From Hyphomicrobiales bacterium (GTDB lineage: Bacteria; Pseudomonadota; Alphaproteobacteria; Rhizobiales; Devosiaceae), in assembly GCA_027487555.1 (NCBI GenBank), contig JAIYDI010000040.1, forward strand, positions 1-64,000: a stretch of DNA of 64,000 nt, read 5' to 3'. Positions within the stretch are counted from its first letter, which is position 1. The number at the start of each line of letters is the position of its first letter. The position numbers were made by a program, and so were the translations under genes. Below the pieces are notes generated by a model that saw nothing but the letters and a program-made list of their open reading frames with translations, did no database searches and was not told where the DNA came from. Of this stretch, positions 1 to 9,681 are shown piece after piece.

Positions 1-9
1 CCCCACGGA

Positions 10-31
10 CCTGGCCGGGATACCGGCCAGG
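10..31. repeat. Perfect 9-bp hairpin at left edge
   Basis: Bases 10-18 (CCTGGCCGG) and 23-31 (CCGGCCAGG) are perfect inverted arms around a GATA loop. No T-run follows on either strand. It lies in the 202 bases between the window edge and the stop codon of the MFS gene. I see no supported gene in that stretch. It could be the end of a terminator or a dispersed palindrome of the gene outside the window. Confidence 0.4.
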
Positions 32-202
32 CCTGTGCAGCCTACCCGATACCACCTCGCCGACCGGCGCGGCGCCGACAAACCTGCCCAACACCGCTCC
101 GATACCCCCAAACCGCGCCCCCGACACCGCTTTCGCAGAGGCCTCGTAAACGGTGGAGGGAAGACCCGACTGTGAACCTGGTGGGCGCCTCTATGGTGGG
201 CC

Positions 203-1678
203 TCAATGCCCGCCGTGGAACCCGCCGACAACATCGGCCGGCTTCTTGACGAAGAAGGCCAGCACCAGCGCCACGAGCGAAATGATGGCGCCCGCGACAA
301 ACGCCGTGCGGATGCCGCCCGACAGCGCATCGATGGGCGCGGCCCCGGAGGCGGTGAGCGCGCCCGAGCGCAAAGTCATCAGGGCGATGAACAGCGCCAC
401 GCCCGCCGCACCCGCCACCTGCTGGATGGACCCCAGAATGGCGCTGCCATGCGAATAAAGCTGCATGGGAAGCGACGAGAGGCTGGCGGTGAAGAGCGGC
501 GTGAAGACGAAGGCGAGACCCGCCGAAATCGTCACATGGCCGGCCAGCACCGCCCAGACCGAGGTGTTCTGGTCGACGAGCGTCAACGCCCAGAGCACCA
601 GTGATACCACTGCGCTGCCCGGCACGAGCAGCTTGGTCGCCCCATGCCGATCATAGAGGCGACCGACGACCGGGCCGAGGAGGCCCATCAGCAGGCTGCC
701 GGGCAGCAGCAGCAAACCGGTCTGCAGCACATCAAGCTTGAGCACGTTCTGCGTGTAGATGGGCAGCAGGATGATCGTGCCGAACAGCATGAGCATTGAG
801 GTCGCCATCATGGAAACCGATAGCGTGTAGTTGCGGTGAAGAAAGGCGCGCAGATCGAGCAGGGCCCGGTCCTTCGAGGCCAGCATAATCTGCCGGATGA
901 CGAACATCACGATGCCAGCGACCCCGACGATCAGCGCCGCCCAGAGCGGAACCAACTGCTCCGAGCCACCCTCGCCAAGCGCCGAGAGCCCATAGACCAG
1001 CCCGCCAAAACCGAGCGCCGAGAGAATGACCGAAAGCACGTCGAGCGGCGCATAGCGCGGCGTCGTGACGTTTTCGACCTTCATCCAGCCGATGACGAGC
1101 GCGAGGATGGAAATCGGCAGAACGAGGATGAACATCCAGCGCCACTCGAGCGTGGACAGCACGAGCCCGGCGATGGTCGGGCCGATGGCAGGCGCCACCG
1201 ACATGACGATGGAGATATTGCCCATGATCTTGCCGCGCGCCTGTGGCGGTACCAGCGTCATAACGGTCGTCATGAGCAAGGGCATCATGATCGCGGTGCC
1301 GATCGCCTGGATGACACGACCGAGTACAAGCAGCGGCAGGCCCGACGCCACGGCGCAGACCAGGGTGCCCAGCGAGAAGATCGACATGGCGAGGATGAAG
1401 ATCGGCCGTGTGTTGATCCGCTGGATCAGGAAGCCGGTGATCGGGATGACGACCGCCATTGTGAGCAGGAACGCCGTGGTCAGCCATTGTGCCGCAGAGG
1501 CCGTGACGCCCAGATCCGTCATCAGATGCGGGATGGCGACGCTCATGATGGTTTCGTTGAGAAACACCACGAAGGTCGAGCCAAGCAGCAGGGCGATGAC
1601 CAGCCGGCTCTGCGCCGTGAGGGTCGCGGGGGCGGCGGGCGCTTCGACGGCGCCGGCATCGGTCAATTCAGCACTCAT
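203..1678 (-). CDS. MFS drug exporter, DHA2 (EmrB/QacA) family
   Basis: A 491-residue, very hydrophobic protein with the length and hydrophobic pattern of the 14-TM DHA2 proton-coupled drug exporters of the inner membrane. After a short cytosolic N-terminus come a first membrane segment (about 22-42), the family-typical WLTTAFLLTMAVVIP stretch in TM2, and LGRVIQAIGTAIMMPLL further on. The start at 1678 (MSAELTD) is preferred to an upstream in-frame ATG at 1705, which adds nine residues before the usual hydrophilic N-terminus. It is transcribed alone. No periplasmic adaptor or TetR/MarR regulator is beside it, so the substrate cannot be guessed. Family is secure, specificity unknown. Confidence 0.9.
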   Translation of the reverse strand: MSAELTDAGAVEAPAAPATLTAQSRLVIALLLGSTFVVFLNETIMSVAIPHLMTDLGVTASAAQWLTTAFLLTMAVVIPITGFLIQRINTRPIFILAMSIFSLGTLVCAVASGLPLLVLGRVIQAIGTAIMMPLLMTTVMTLVPPQARGKIMGNISIVMSVAPAIGPTIAGLVLSTLEWRWMFILVLPISILALVIGWMKVENVTTPRYAPLDVLSVILSALGFGGLVYGLSALGEGGSEQLVPLWAALIVGVAGIVMFVIRQIMLASKDRALLDLRAFLHRNYTLSVSMMATSMLMLFGTIILLPIYTQNVLKLDVLQTGLLLLPGSLLMGLLGPVVGRLYDRHGATKLLVPGSAVVSLVLWALTLVDQNTSVWAVLAGHVTISAGLAFVFTPLFTASLSSLPMQLYSHGSAILGSIQQVAGAAGVALFIALMTLRSGALTASGAAPIDALSGGIRTAFVAGAIISLVALVLAFFVKKPADVVGGFHGGH

Positions 1679-1838
1679 CGCAATCTCACTTGAATATCGG
1701 GGCACATGCTATCCCGCGCCTCGACGCGAGCCGGACAGGGGCGGCGCGACAAAAGGACACGGGGAGGGGCGTATAGACCCGCCCCATGACACGGGCAAGA
1801 TGGCGATGGCAAGTCGGCAGGCAGCCTAGGTGTTAGTG

Positions 1839-1945
1839 CTTAGACCGTTTCATGTTTCACCTGAGACGGTGAAATGGTCCGGGTTCCTGGTTTGCCGCGC
1901 GTCCGAACCGGGAGACACCCGCCACCTTTGCTGGAAGCGCTCCGG
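1839..1945. repeat. Dispersed intergenic palindromic repeat, copy A
   Basis: Nested inverted repeats: GACCGTTTCA (1843-1852) pairs with TGAAATGGTC (1870-1879), and TTTCACC (1855-1861) pairs with GGTGAAA (1868-1874). A conserved tail follows to about 1942, ending CACCTTTGCTGGAAGCGCTC. The tail matches copy B at 32042-32144 (for example TGCCGCGCGTCCGAACCG against TGCCGCGCTTCCGAACGG). It lies just after the EVE gene stop and upstream of the MFS gene. It resembles the short palindromic intergenic elements (RIME-like) of Rhizobiales; that naming is a comparison only. Confidence 0.6.
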
Positions 1946-1962
1946 GCGGAAGGCCAGCCAAC

Positions 1963-2391
1963 TCAGTCGAGCCCCGCCATGCGGCAAAGCAGGGCCCATT
2001 CGGTATCGCGCACCGGCGAGACCGAGAGCCGCGAGAGCTTGATGAGCGCCATTTCGGCAAGCTCCGGCGTCGCCTTGATGACATCGAGCGTGACGGGCCT
2101 GGGCAGCTTGAGGACCGGCCGCACGTCGACACATTCCCACACCACCTCGCCCTTCTGGTTGAGTTCGGCGGTGGAATCGGGATGGGCGAGCGCCACAATC
2201 TCGACGATGCCGACGATCTCGCGTCCGATATTGGAGTGGTAGAAGAACGCCTTTTCGCCAAGTTGCATGGCCCGCATGTTGTTGCGGGCGGCGTAATTGC
2301 GCACGCCGTGCCATTCCTCGGGCACGCCCTTGGCGACGACATCGTCATAAGAGAGGACGTCGGGCTCGGACTTCATCAGCCAGTACGCCAT
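1963..2391 (-). CDS. EVE domain-containing protein
   Basis: A 142-residue protein that is essentially one EVE domain (PUA-like fold), starting with the characteristic MAYWLMKSEPDVLSYDD. The W and KSEP residues belong to the family's ligand pocket. EVE domains are thought to bind modified bases in DNA or RNA; the ligand of stand-alone bacterial proteins of this type is not settled. It is the last gene of the tsaD-gpsA-YciI-EVE run, 11 bases after YciI, and probably shares its transcript. Length matches the stand-alone family (about 135-150). Confidence 0.9.
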   Translation of the reverse strand: MAYWLMKSEPDVLSYDDVVAKGVPEEWHGVRNYAARNNMRAMQLGEKAFFYHSNIGREIVGIVEIVALAHPDSTAELNQKGEVVWECVDVRPVLKLPRPVTLDVIKATPELAEMALIKLSRLSVSPVRDTEWALLCRMAGLD

Positions 2392-2402
2392 GGCCCGTCG
2401 CC

Positions 2403-2687
2403 TCAGAGCTTGTTGATGGCGAGGCGCCAGGGCTTGATGGTGACGCTCTCGAACAGCCCGCCGAGATAATAGGGGTCGCGCCGGAATGCGGCTTCGGCAA
2501 GTTCGAGGCTGTCGGCTTCGATGACGACGATGCTGCCCACCATGTTGCCGGCCTCGTCGAGGAACGGACCGGCGAGCTTGAGTTGGGGCCCGAGCGCTTC
2601 GAGGAACTTGAGGTGATCGGGACGGAGCGCGATGCGCTGCTCGACATGGCCCGGCTTGTCATTGGCGGTGAGGGCGTAGAACGTCAT
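2403..2687 (-). CDS. YciI family protein
   Basis: A 94-residue ferredoxin-like small protein of the YciI family: MTFYALTANDKPG, then an RP-H-FLEALG helix and a C-terminal FRRDPYYLGGLFESVTIKPW. The conserved His and Asp (H24 and the D of RRDPY) form the putative active site of the family, which may have enzymatic function, but no general substrate is known. It starts immediately after the gpsA stop codon and is followed by EVE after 11 bases. YciI-EVE pairs next to gpsA recur in alphaproteobacteria, so they are probably co-transcribed passengers of this operon. Confidence 0.9.
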   Translation of the reverse strand: MTFYALTANDKPGHVEQRIALRPDHLKFLEALGPQLKLAGPFLDEAGNMVGSIVVIEADSLELAEAAFRRDPYYLGGLFESVTIKPWRLAINKL

Positions 2688-3656
2688 TCAGGTCTCCCGT
2701 TTGAGTGGCCGCGCCATCAGGCTAGCGACGATTTCGGCGATGGATTCAGTGCCCGACAGCAGGCGATTGACCGCCTCGACGAGCGGCGCGTCGATGCCGT
2801 GGCGGCGGGCGAGTTCAAGCGCGACGGGCGCGGTGGCAACGCCTTCGACAAGCCCGATGGCCTCGGTGGACCGGCCGGCGCCGAGCGCCGCGCCATAGCG
2901 ATAATTGCGCGACTGCACCGAGGTGCAGCTGAGCGTGAGGTCACCCAGGCCGGCAAGGCCAGCAAGGCTCGTGGACGTGCCGCCCATGCGGACGACGAGT
3001 CGGGTCAATTCGGCAAAGGCGCGCGCGATCAGCGCCGCGCGGGCCGAGGCCCCGAGCCCCGCGCCATCGACGGCCCCGGCGCCGAGCGCATAGACATTCT
3101 TCAAGGCGCCGGCCAACTCGACGCCGATGCGATCGTCTGCGGCATAGGGGCGGAATGTGGGGCCGGCGAGCGCGGCCGCGACTTCGGAGGTGAGTTCGGC
3201 ATCGTCGCCGGCGAGCGTGACGGCGGTGGGCCGGCCCGTCGCGACATCCTCGGCGAAGCTTGGGCCCGAAAGCACGAAGGGCACGGCGCTCGGCACAATG
3301 GCGGCGAGCACTTCGGATTGGCGCAGCTGCGTGCCGCGTTCGAGCCCCTTGGCCGAGAGCACGACGGGGAGGCCGGCAAGACCCGCGGCGAACTGACCGA
3401 GCACCGCGCGGCTCTGCTGGGCTGGGACCGCGAGAATGACGAGATCGCTGGCGGGCAAGGCGGCGGAGGCGCCAACGCGCTCGGCAAGCTCGAGACCCGG
3501 CAGATAGCGGGAATTGCGGCGATTGCGGGCGATGTCGTCGATAACGAGAGGGTCGCGGCCGACGAGGGTGACCTCGCCGCCGCCGAGGGCCGCGGCTTGC
3601 GCAAGCGCCGTGCCCCAGGCGCCGGACCCGATGACGCTGATCCGCGCGAAGCTCAC
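2688..3656 (-). CDS. gpsA: Glycerol-3-phosphate dehydrogenase [NAD(P)+]
   Basis: Reduces dihydroxyacetone phosphate to sn-glycerol 3-phosphate in the cytosol, the entry to phospholipid synthesis. The N-terminal Rossmann motif is [12 protein letters not shown] at residues 9-20. The catalytic lysines are K103 in SAKGLE and K186 in [12 protein letters not shown]. The C-terminal helical domain includes [11 protein letters not shown]. The 322 residues fit the family. The ATG overlaps the tsaD stop by four bases (ATGA), so the two are translationally coupled. Complete, with no unusual residues. Confidence 0.97.
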   Translation of the reverse strand: MSFARISVIGSGAWGTALAQAAALGGGEVTLVGRDPLVIDDIARNRRNSRYLPGLELAERVGASAALPASDLVILAVPAQQSRAVLGQFAAGLAGLPVVLSAKGLERGTQLRQSEVLAAIVPSAVPFVLSGPSFAEDVATGRPTAVTLAGDDAELTSEVAAALAGPTFRPYAADDRIGVELAGALKNVYALGAGAVDGAGLGASARAALIARAFAELTRLVVRMGGTSTSLAGLAGLGDLTLSCTSVQSRNYRYGAALGAGRSTEAIGLVEGVATAPVALELARRHGIDAPLVEAVNRLLSGTESIAEIVASLMARPLKRET

Positions 3657-4735
3657 GTGGCACCCGCGGGGGAAAGCGCCATATCGGCGCTGTCCAGCGG
3701 CCAGCGGGCATGGGCCGGAGCCGAGAGCGTCGAGCGTGCGCCGAGGCTCAGCCGTTCGGCGCCGGCCCAGGCGACCATGGCGCCATTATCGGTACACAGC
3801 GGAATGGGGGGCACCACGAGGGTAGCGCCTGCCGCTTCGGCAACCTCTCGGAGCGCCGCCCCGATGGTGCGGTTGGCCGCGACGCCGCCGGCAACGACGA
3901 GTTGCAGCGGGACGCCGGGGGCGAGTTCGTCGCGGAGCCGGTGGAGCGCGCGCCGGGAACGCGATGCGACGATTTCGGCGACGCTGGCCTGAAAGCTCGC
4001 GGCGATATCGGCGACATCCTGCTCGGTGAGCGGCGCGCGCGCTTCGGCAGCAAGGCGCACGGCGGTCTTGAGCCCAGAGAAGGAGAAATCGAGCCGCGCT
4101 TCCTTGATCAGCGGCCGCGGGAAGGCGAAGGCCTTGGGGTTGCCCTTCAGTGCGATCTTTTCGACGTTCGGCCCGCCAGGCACGCCGAGGTCGAGGAGCT
4201 TTGCCACCTTGTCGAAGGCTTCGCCGAGCGCGTCGTCGATGGTGGTGCCCCAGCGCTCATATTGGCCGACGCCGCGCACGAGGACGAACTGGCTGTGTCC
4301 GCCCGAAACGAGCAGCATGAGATAGGGAAAGGCAAGGCCATTGGTGAGCCGCGCGGTGAGCGCGTGGGCTTCGAGATGGTTGACGGCAATGAAGGGCTTG
4401 TTGAACGCGGCGGCGATGGCCTTGCCGGTGGTGAGGCCAACGAGCACGCCGCCGATCAGGCCCGGACCCGCGGTCGCGGCAATGGCATCGACATCCTTGA
4501 GCGCAATACCGGCGTCGCGGGAGGCTGCAGCGATGATGTGGTCGAGATGCTCGACATGGGCGCGGGCGGCGAGTTCGGGCACCACACCGCCATAGGCGGC
4601 ATGCTCGGCGAACTGGCTGCGCACGATATTGGAGAGGATGCGGCCGGCGCCAGACGGATCGCGCGTGACGATGGCGGCCGCGGTTTCGTCGCAGCTCGTC
4701 TCTATGCCGAGGATAGTGAGGCCGGGTATGTTCAC
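3653..4735 (-). CDS. tsaD: tRNA N6-adenosine threonylcarbamoyltransferase
   Basis: Transfers the threonylcarbamoyl group to A37 of ANN-decoding tRNAs (t6A), with TsaB/TsaE/TsaC. Visible are [13 protein letters not shown] (residues 9-21), the metal-binding NHLEAH (H120, H124), [12 protein letters not shown], and the C-terminal [12 protein letters not shown]. The open frame continues far upstream to 5713, but homologous sequence begins at a GTG (4735, [14 protein letters not shown]), giving the usual 360 residues. The upstream extension is antisense to hemC and is not coding. It is divergent from hemC with 93 bases between starts, and first gene of the tsaD-gpsA-YciI-EVE operon. Confidence 0.95.
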   Translation of the reverse strand: MNIPGLTILGIETSCDETAAAIVTRDPSGAGRILSNIVRSQFAEHAAYGGVVPELAARAHVEHLDHIIAAASRDAGIALKDVDAIAATAGPGLIGGVLVGLTTGKAIAAAFNKPFIAVNHLEAHALTARLTNGLAFPYLMLLVSGGHSQFVLVRGVGQYERWGTTIDDALGEAFDKVAKLLDLGVPGGPNVEKIALKGNPKAFAFPRPLIKEARLDFSFSGLKTAVRLAAEARAPLTEQDVADIAASFQASVAEIVASRSRRALHRLRDELAPGVPLQLVVAGGVAANRTIGAALREVAEAAGATLVVPPIPLCTDNGAMVAWAGAERLSLGARSTLSAPAHARWPLDSADMALSPAGAT

Positions 4736-4828
4736 CTGGAGACCATGCTTGCGACCAACTTGGGGTTGCCGGGTGCCTTGCGAGGGGGTAAGCCCAGCGC
4801 GCTTTGGCCTACACCAGGGACGTGCCCC

Positions 4829-5764
4829 ATGCAATCGGCCCCTTTCCTCACCATTGGTACGCGCGGCTCGATGTTGGCGCTGATGCAGGCGCATCTCGTG
4901 CGCCGGCTTCTGAGCGAAGCGCACCACGTCGCCGAGGACGAAATCGCGGTGAAGGTGATCTCGACCAGCGGCGACCGCATCACCGACCGGCCACTGAGCG
5001 AAGCGGGCGGCAAGGGGCTGTTTTCGAAGGAAATCGAGGCGGCGCTCGCCTCGGGCGAAGTCGATGTCGGCGTGCATTCGACCAAGGACATGGCGAGCGA
5101 ACTGCCCGAGGGGCTGGGGCTTGTCGCGTTTCTCGAACGCGAAGATGTGCGTGATGCGTTCATCTCCAACCGCTTCGGGAGCCTCGCCGAGCTGCCCGAG
5201 GGCGCAAAGTTCGGCACCTCGTCCATTCGCCGGGCGGCGCAGCTGCGGCGGGCGCGGCCCGACCTCGACATCGTGCCGTTTCGCGGCAATGTCGACACGC
5301 GACTGGGCAAGCTCGAAGCCGGCATTGCGGACGCGACGCTGCTCGCGGCAGCGGGCCTGCATCGGCTGCAGAAAGCCGATCGCATCACCTCCTATCTCGA
5401 CCCGCAGGAATTTCCGCCGGCCCCGGCGCAGGGCGCCATCGGCATCGAGATCAGGCTCAGTGACAAGCGCACCGCCAACCTGGTGAAAGCGCTGAACCAC
5501 GAAACCACCGAGCGCGCCGTGGCCGCCGAACGCGGACTGCTCTCGACCCTGGATGGTTCGTGCCGCACGCCCATCGGTGCGCTGACCGAGATGGACGGGG
5601 CCAATCTGAAACTCACCGCCGAAATCCTGAGCCCGGAAGGCAGCGACTTCTTCCGGCTGAGCGACGAGGGGCGGGTATCCGAGGCGGCGGAAATCGGCCG
5701 CCGGCTCGGGCAAAGGCTGCTTGCCGCAGCCGGGCCGGAATTCCGGCTGAAGCTCGGCCTCTGA
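4829..5764 (+). CDS. hemC: Hydroxymethylbilane synthase (porphobilinogen deaminase)
   Basis: Polymerises four porphobilinogen molecules to hydroxymethylbilane in the cytosol, in haem synthesis. The 311 residues show [12 protein letters not shown] (9-20), VHSTKDM with D87 (catalytic Asp), SSIRRAAQL (131-139), the [12 protein letters not shown] loop (151-162), and DGSCRTPIG with C245, which carries the dipyrromethane cofactor. The start is the ATG at 4829, giving [14 protein letters not shown]; the in-frame extension to 3710 is antisense to tsaD. hemD follows after 11 bases, making hemC-hemD-mitofilin-hemY a unit. Confidence 0.97.
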   Translation: MQSAPFLTIGTRGSMLALMQAHLVRRLLSEAHHVAEDEIAVKVISTSGDRITDRPLSEAGGKGLFSKEIEAALASGEVDVGVHSTKDMASELPEGLGLVAFLEREDVRDAFISNRFGSLAELPEGAKFGTSSIRRAAQLRRARPDLDIVPFRGNVDTRLGKLEAGIADATLLAAAGLHRLQKADRITSYLDPQEFPPAPAQGAIGIEIRLSDKRTANLVKALNHETTERAVAAERGLLSTLDGSCRTPIGALTEMDGANLKLTAEILSPEGSDFFRLSDEGRVSEAAEIGRRLGQRLLAAAGPEFRLKLGL

Positions 5765-5775
5765 GGGCCGGGCGC

Positions 5776-6546
5776 ATGCGCGTGCTCGTGACCCGGCCGG
5801 AGCCTGACGCGAGCGACACGGCCCGTCGCCTCGCAGAACTGGGGTTCGAACCCGTCATCTGGCCGCTGCTGGAGATGGAGATCCTGCAAGCCCCCCTGCC
5901 GGCCGATATCGGCTGGCGCGGCCTGACACTGACCAGCATCAACGGCGCGCGGGCGCTCGCGGCACGCGGCGATATCGCTCGGCTCCGGCACCTGCCTGTC
6001 TATGCGGTGGGCGACCGGACGGCGGCGGAGGCACGGGAGCTGGGATTCAGCCCCGTGTCCAGCGCGCAGGGCGGCGGCGCAAAGCTCGCCCAGCGCATCA
6101 TTGCCGATGGCGTGACCGGGCCGCTATTCTACCCCGCGGCCGAGGAGCGGAGCTTCGACCTCGAAGCGGCGCTCTCGGCGGCAGGTATTCCGCTTGTCAC
6201 CCAGCCGGTCTATCGGATGCGTACAACACGAACCCTGCCCGAGGCGATCCGCGCCGGCTTTGCCGATAAAACCATCGGCGCCGTAACGCTCTATTCACGC
6301 CGGACGGCTGAATGTTTCATCAGGCTGGTCGGCCAGCATCTCGTGCCCAACGGCAGCCACGGCTTTGCGCTTTGCCTGAGCGCGGCGGTTGCCGAAGGGC
6401 TTACTATTGGCGAAGGGCTTGGCGATGCGCATCTGTGGAACATACGGATTGCCGAGCGGCCCGACGAGGCCGGCATGATGGCCCTTGCCAGCGCGCTTGG
6501 GGGCGACGACAAGGCGGCGACGCCTGGGACAAGAGGATCTCGTTGA
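5776..6546 (+). CDS. hemD: Uroporphyrinogen-III synthase
   Basis: Cyclises hydroxymethylbilane to uroporphyrinogen III with inversion of ring D. The family is weakly conserved, but the 256-residue length, the N-terminal [19 protein letters not shown], the first-domain [10 protein letters not shown] (the usual TSxNGV stretch), the VYAVGDRTA strand and the [10 protein letters not shown] stretch in the second half are typical, as is the position directly after hemC. The stop TGA overlaps the ATG of the next gene by one base, indicating coupled translation. Confidence 0.92.
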   Translation: MRVLVTRPEPDASDTARRLAELGFEPVIWPLLEMEILQAPLPADIGWRGLTLTSINGARALAARGDIARLRHLPVYAVGDRTAAEARELGFSPVSSAQGGGAKLAQRIIADGVTGPLFYPAAEERSFDLEAALSAAGIPLVTQPVYRMRTTRTLPEAIRAGFADKTIGAVTLYSRRTAECFIRLVGQHLVPNGSHGFALCLSAAVAEGLTIGEGLGDAHLWNIRIAERPDEAGMMALASALGGDDKAATPGTRGSR

Positions 6547-7763
6547 TGGCTGAGCGCAATTCCGGACCTGTGAAGCCGCCGGTGATCGACCTCAAGGCGC
6601 GGGACACCGCCGCCGAGGCCGGACGCGCTGATGACGGCGCCGCGCCGCGCCCGCCACGCCCCCTCGCCCAGCTCGCGATGCCGTGGAGCGCCATCAGCAT
6701 AGCGGCCGCGGGTGGCGCGGTGCTGGGCACGGTGCTGACTTATCTCATTGGCAATGCCATTCCCCTGCCCGACAACCGCCCGGTCTACCCGGATCCAGCG
6801 CCGGTGCTCGCCGCACAGGCAGGTCTGATCGACGGGTTGGAGCAGAAGCTGGCAGCACTTGCCAGCGCCAGCGAGGCTGGCCAGACGGATACGGAAACCG
6901 CGCTGACCGACCTTCGGACCCGCCTAGAGGGGGCAAGCCAGGCCGTGGCCGAGCAAAGGGCAGCGCTGGCCGAGATCGACCTCAAGCCCATCGACGAGAA
7001 GCTTGCCGACTTCGAAGCGCGACTCTCGGCGGTGGCGGCCGGAGCCTCGCCGGCCGATGCCTCGAGCCTCACCGCGGCGATGAGCACGCTGCGCAGCGAG
7101 ATCGACAGTGTCGCGGGGCGGCTTGGCGCGCTCGACCTGCGCATTTCGGCGCAGGACGCGACGATTTCCGCCACCAAGACCGACATTGAGACGACCAAGA
7201 CAGCGATTGCCGCGCAGAACCGCACACTTGGTGGGGCCGATATTGCGCCGGCGGTGCGCCTGCCTCTTGTCGTCACCGGGCTCGAAAGCGCCTTCGCCGC
7301 CGGCCGACCCTATGCGACCGAGGTGCGGAGCCTAAAGGGGCTGCTGCCCAACCTTGCCGTGCCGGCGACCGTCGACAGCGCGGCAGGAACCGGCCTGCCC
7401 CGCCCGGACGCGGTGGTCGAGCGTTTCCGCATGCAGCTTCCCGTGATCCTTGCCGCGCGCAGCAATGCCGATACGACCGACCTCGGCCAGGGCGCACTCG
7501 AATGGGTGAAGGGGTTGCTGGCCTTCCGGCCCGCCGGAGAGATTGAGGGCGATACGCCCGACGCCATCGCCTCGCGGCTTGAATCGGCGATAGAACGGCA
7601 TGACTTCGAAGGCGCGGCCAAGCAGCTCGCCAGCCTGCCCGAACCCATGCGGCTCGCGGCCGGCGATGTCGGCGCCGATATCCTCCGCCTCGCGGAAGCC
7701 TCGCGGTTCGTTGCCTCGGTCCGTGCCGCGGCGCTCGAGCCCGCGACGGAGGGCACGCCTTGA
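6546..7763 (+). CDS. Mitofilin-like membrane protein (COG4223 type)
   Basis: A 405-residue protein with an Ala/Pro-rich cytosolic N-terminus (1-45), one transmembrane helix (about 46-69, AISIAAAGGAVLGTVLTYLIG), a long coiled coil rich in Ala/Glu/Leu/Asp (about 85-225), and a C-terminal globular part with an FRMQLPVILAARS stretch. This is the architecture of alphaproteobacterial mitofilin homologues, related to mitochondrial Mic60. It sits between hemD and hemY, the conserved place for this family in alphaproteobacteria. A role in inner-membrane organisation is inferred from the family. Its last codons overlap hemY. Confidence 0.85.
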   Translation: MAERNSGPVKPPVIDLKARDTAAEAGRADDGAAPRPPRPLAQLAMPWSAISIAAAGGAVLGTVLTYLIGNAIPLPDNRPVYPDPAPVLAAQAGLIDGLEQKLAALASASEAGQTDTETALTDLRTRLEGASQAVAEQRAALAEIDLKPIDEKLADFEARLSAVAAGASPADASSLTAAMSTLRSEIDSVAGRLGALDLRISAQDATISATKTDIETTKTAIAAQNRTLGGADIAPAVRLPLVVTGLESAFAAGRPYATEVRSLKGLLPNLAVPATVDSAAGTGLPRPDAVVERFRMQLPVILAARSNADTTDLGQGALEWVKGLLAFRPAGEIEGDTPDAIASRLESAIERHDFEGAAKQLASLPEPMRLAAGDVGADILRLAEASRFVASVRAAALEPATEGTP

Positions 7764-9172
7764 TCCGGCTCGCCTATTGGCTCATCGCCAGCCTGCTGCT
7801 GACGGCCGGCATCGCCTGGCTGATCGGGCTGCCCGGCACCCTGACCGTGGAACTGCTGGGCTATCGCATGCAGCCGCGGCTGGGCGTTGCCGCCTTCGGG
7901 CTGATGGCGGCGGTGGCGGCGGTGATATTGATCTGGGGGGTGGTGAAGCGCGTGGTGGCGGCGCCGTTCTATCTGGCGCGCCGCAACCAGGAGCGTCGGC
8001 GCGACCAGGGCTATCTGGCACTTTCCGATGGCTTCATCGCATTGCAATCAGGCGATGCGCTGCGCGCCCGGCAACTGGCGCGGGAAGCCCGCAACAACCT
8101 GCCCAAGAATGGCGCGGCGCAATTGCTCGAAGCGCGGGCCGACCTGGCACTTGGGGAAATGCACTCGGCGCGCGAAAACTACCGTGCCTTGCTGTCGAAC
8201 CGGAAGACGGCACTGGCGGCTTTGGCCGGCCTTTACGACCAGGCGCGGGCGCAGGGCCGCATCGAGGCGGCGCTGACCTTCGCGCAGAAGGCGCTCGACC
8301 TCTCGCCTCAGGTGGGCTGGGCTCGCGATGCGCTGTTCCAGGAAATCACCCGCAACGGCCGCTGGGAAGAGGCGGCGCGCATGGTGGAAAGCGAAGCCTC
8401 GCTGACGCGCGAGGACAAGATGCGGAAACGCCGCCGCATGGCCGTGGTCGATACCGCGCGGGCGCAACTGGCCGAAACGCAGGATCCGGGCGCCGCGCTC
8501 GACCACGCGCTCGCTGCCCTGAAGCTGCAACCCGACTTCGTGCCGGCGGCGCTGATTGCAGCGCGCATCTATGCCAACAGGGGCGACTCGAAGCGGGCGA
8601 TGACGCTGCTGCGCCGCGTCTGGCGCGCCACATCGCACCCCGACGTGGCCATGCTTTACGCCAATGCCGTACAGGGCGCGCCCGCCACCGAAAGGCTGAA
8701 GCGCATCCGCGAACTGGTCGATACCCCGCCCGCCAACAAGGCCGGCGCACTGGTGCTGGCGCGCACCGCCATCGATGCCTTCGAATGGGTGGAGGCACGC
8801 GCTGCGCTCTCGGGCTTCATCGGCACCGAGCCGAGCCAGTCCGTGTGCCTGATGATGGCCGAGATCGAAGACGGCGAAACCAGCGACCATGGCAAGGCGC
8901 GCGACTGGTGGAACCGGGCGCAGCGCGCCCCGCGCGACCCGGTCTGGACCGCCGACGGCATCACCGCGCCGGAATGGGAGCCGGTCTCGCCGGTGACCGG
9001 GCTGCTCGATGCGTTCGAGTGGCGGGTGCCGACCAGCGCGATTGCCGCCCGCACCGGGCAGGCGGGCGCCGGCAGCACGACCGCGCCCGGCGGGCCCGGA
9101 CAGGCTTTGGCGAGCGAGACTCTGCCCGTCGCCGAAACCAGCGGAACGGCCATCACGCTTCGCGACAATTGA
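7760..9172 (+). CDS. hemY: HemY-like TPR membrane protein
   Basis: A 470-residue protein of the HemY family: two N-terminal membrane helices (about 3-23 and 40-63), the conserved FYLARRNQERRRDQGYLALSDGF stretch at the start of the HemY_N domain (split here as FYLARRNQER and GYLALSDGF), then TPR-type helical repeats. Its exact task in haem synthesis is unresolved in proteobacteria. It is not protoporphyrinogen oxidase, despite the shared name with Bacillus HemY. The start is a TTG at 7760 overlapping the previous stop (TTGA). No other start is available before the first membrane helix. Confidence 0.88.
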   Translation: MIRLAYWLIASLLLTAGIAWLIGLPGTLTVELLGYRMQPRLGVAAFGLMAAVAAVILIWGVVKRVVAAPFYLARRNQERRRDQGYLALSDGFIALQSGDALRARQLAREARNNLPKNGAAQLLEARADLALGEMHSARENYRALLSNRKTALAALAGLYDQARAQGRIEAALTFAQKALDLSPQVGWARDALFQEITRNGRWEEAARMVESEASLTREDKMRKRRRMAVVDTARAQLAETQDPGAALDHALAALKLQPDFVPAALIAARIYANRGDSKRAMTLLRRVWRATSHPDVAMLYANAVQGAPATERLKRIRELVDTPPANKAGALVLARTAIDAFEWVEARAALSGFIGTEPSQSVCLMMAEIEDGETSDHGKARDWWNRAQRAPRDPVWTADGITAPEWEPVSPVTGLLDAFEWRVPTSAIAARTGQAGAGSTTAPGGPGQALASETLPVAETSGTAITLRDN

Positions 9173-9175
9173 GCC

Positions 9176-9204
9176 TTGCACGTTTCGGGCGACGCTTGTA
9201 TGAG
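9176..9204 (+). promoter_or_regulatory. Probable sigma-70 promoter of tRNA-Thr
   Basis: TTGCAC (9176-9181), a 17-base spacer, and TATGAG (9199-9204) lie 20 bases upstream of the tRNA 5' end. The boxes start right after the hemY stop codon. Confidence 0.6.
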
Positions 9205-9224
9205 ACGCCTCGTACCCTGTGTCG

Positions 9225-9300
9225 GCCGCTTTAGCTCAGTTGGTAGAGCACATCATTCGTAATGATGGGGTCAGGTGTTCGAGTCACCTAAGCGGCACCA
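9225..9300 (+). tRNA. tRNA-Thr (anticodon CGT)
   Basis: A complete 76-base cloverleaf. The acceptor stem GCCGCTT pairs with AAGCGGC. The D-arm region is TTAGCTCAGTTGGTAGAGCA. The anticodon stem CATCA/TGATG carries the loop TTCGTAA with anticodon CGT, reading ACG (Thr). The T-arm is CAGGTGTTCGAGTCACCTA-like, and CCA is encoded at 9298-9300. It stands alone between hemY and a doubtful small ORF. Confidence 0.96.
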
Positions 9301-9412
9301 GGTTGCATTTCCCGATATCGCCAGAAGCTGATTGCCGCCTTGCCGCGGAATGAAACCTATTGGCGCAGCGTGCCGTTGTTCGTGTCGTATCCCCCCGCAA
9401 CGGAGAGCCGAG

Positions 9413-9652
9413 ATGTCCAACAGTGAAGCAAGTTCGCGCATTCCGGTGGCGCGACACCACCGGATCCACCCTGCACGCGGCAGGCTTTCGCGCCGGGCGG
9501 TGAAAGCGAGGCTGTACGATGCCATTGCCGCTTCTCTGGGCTTCGGGCCGGAATCCGCGCCTGCCGGAGCTCGGCCCGCAGTGCTGTTGCAGCCCGGTCA
9601 CGGCGGCTGGAAACCGCATGAGCCCTCTTTTCTTGCCCGCCCAACGCTTTAG
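9413..9652 (+). CDS. Doubtful small ORF, 79 residues
   Basis: The ORF starts MSNSEASSRIPVARHHRI after a purine-rich CGGAGAG eight bases upstream. The protein is basic in its first half, with no domain, signal or membrane segment I can recognise. It fills most of the gap between tRNA-Thr and the next gene. Competing open frames of similar length lie on the minus strand, so it may be non-coding. Listed because the stretch otherwise holds nothing. Confidence 0.2.
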   Translation: MSNSEASSRIPVARHHRIHPARGRLSRRAVKARLYDAIAASLGFGPESAPAGARPAVLLQPGHGGWKPHEPSFLARPTL

Positions 9653-9681
9653 AGTGATTCGTATTGAGGCGGGGGACTGGC

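Noticed and set aside
2583..3992. 469-codon plus-strand frame over YciI, gpsA and tsaD
   Set aside because: Shadow of three well-supported minus-strand genes.
4736..5713. Long N-terminal extension of tsaD
   Set aside because: It is antisense to hemC and lacks homology; the TsaD family starts at GTG 4735.
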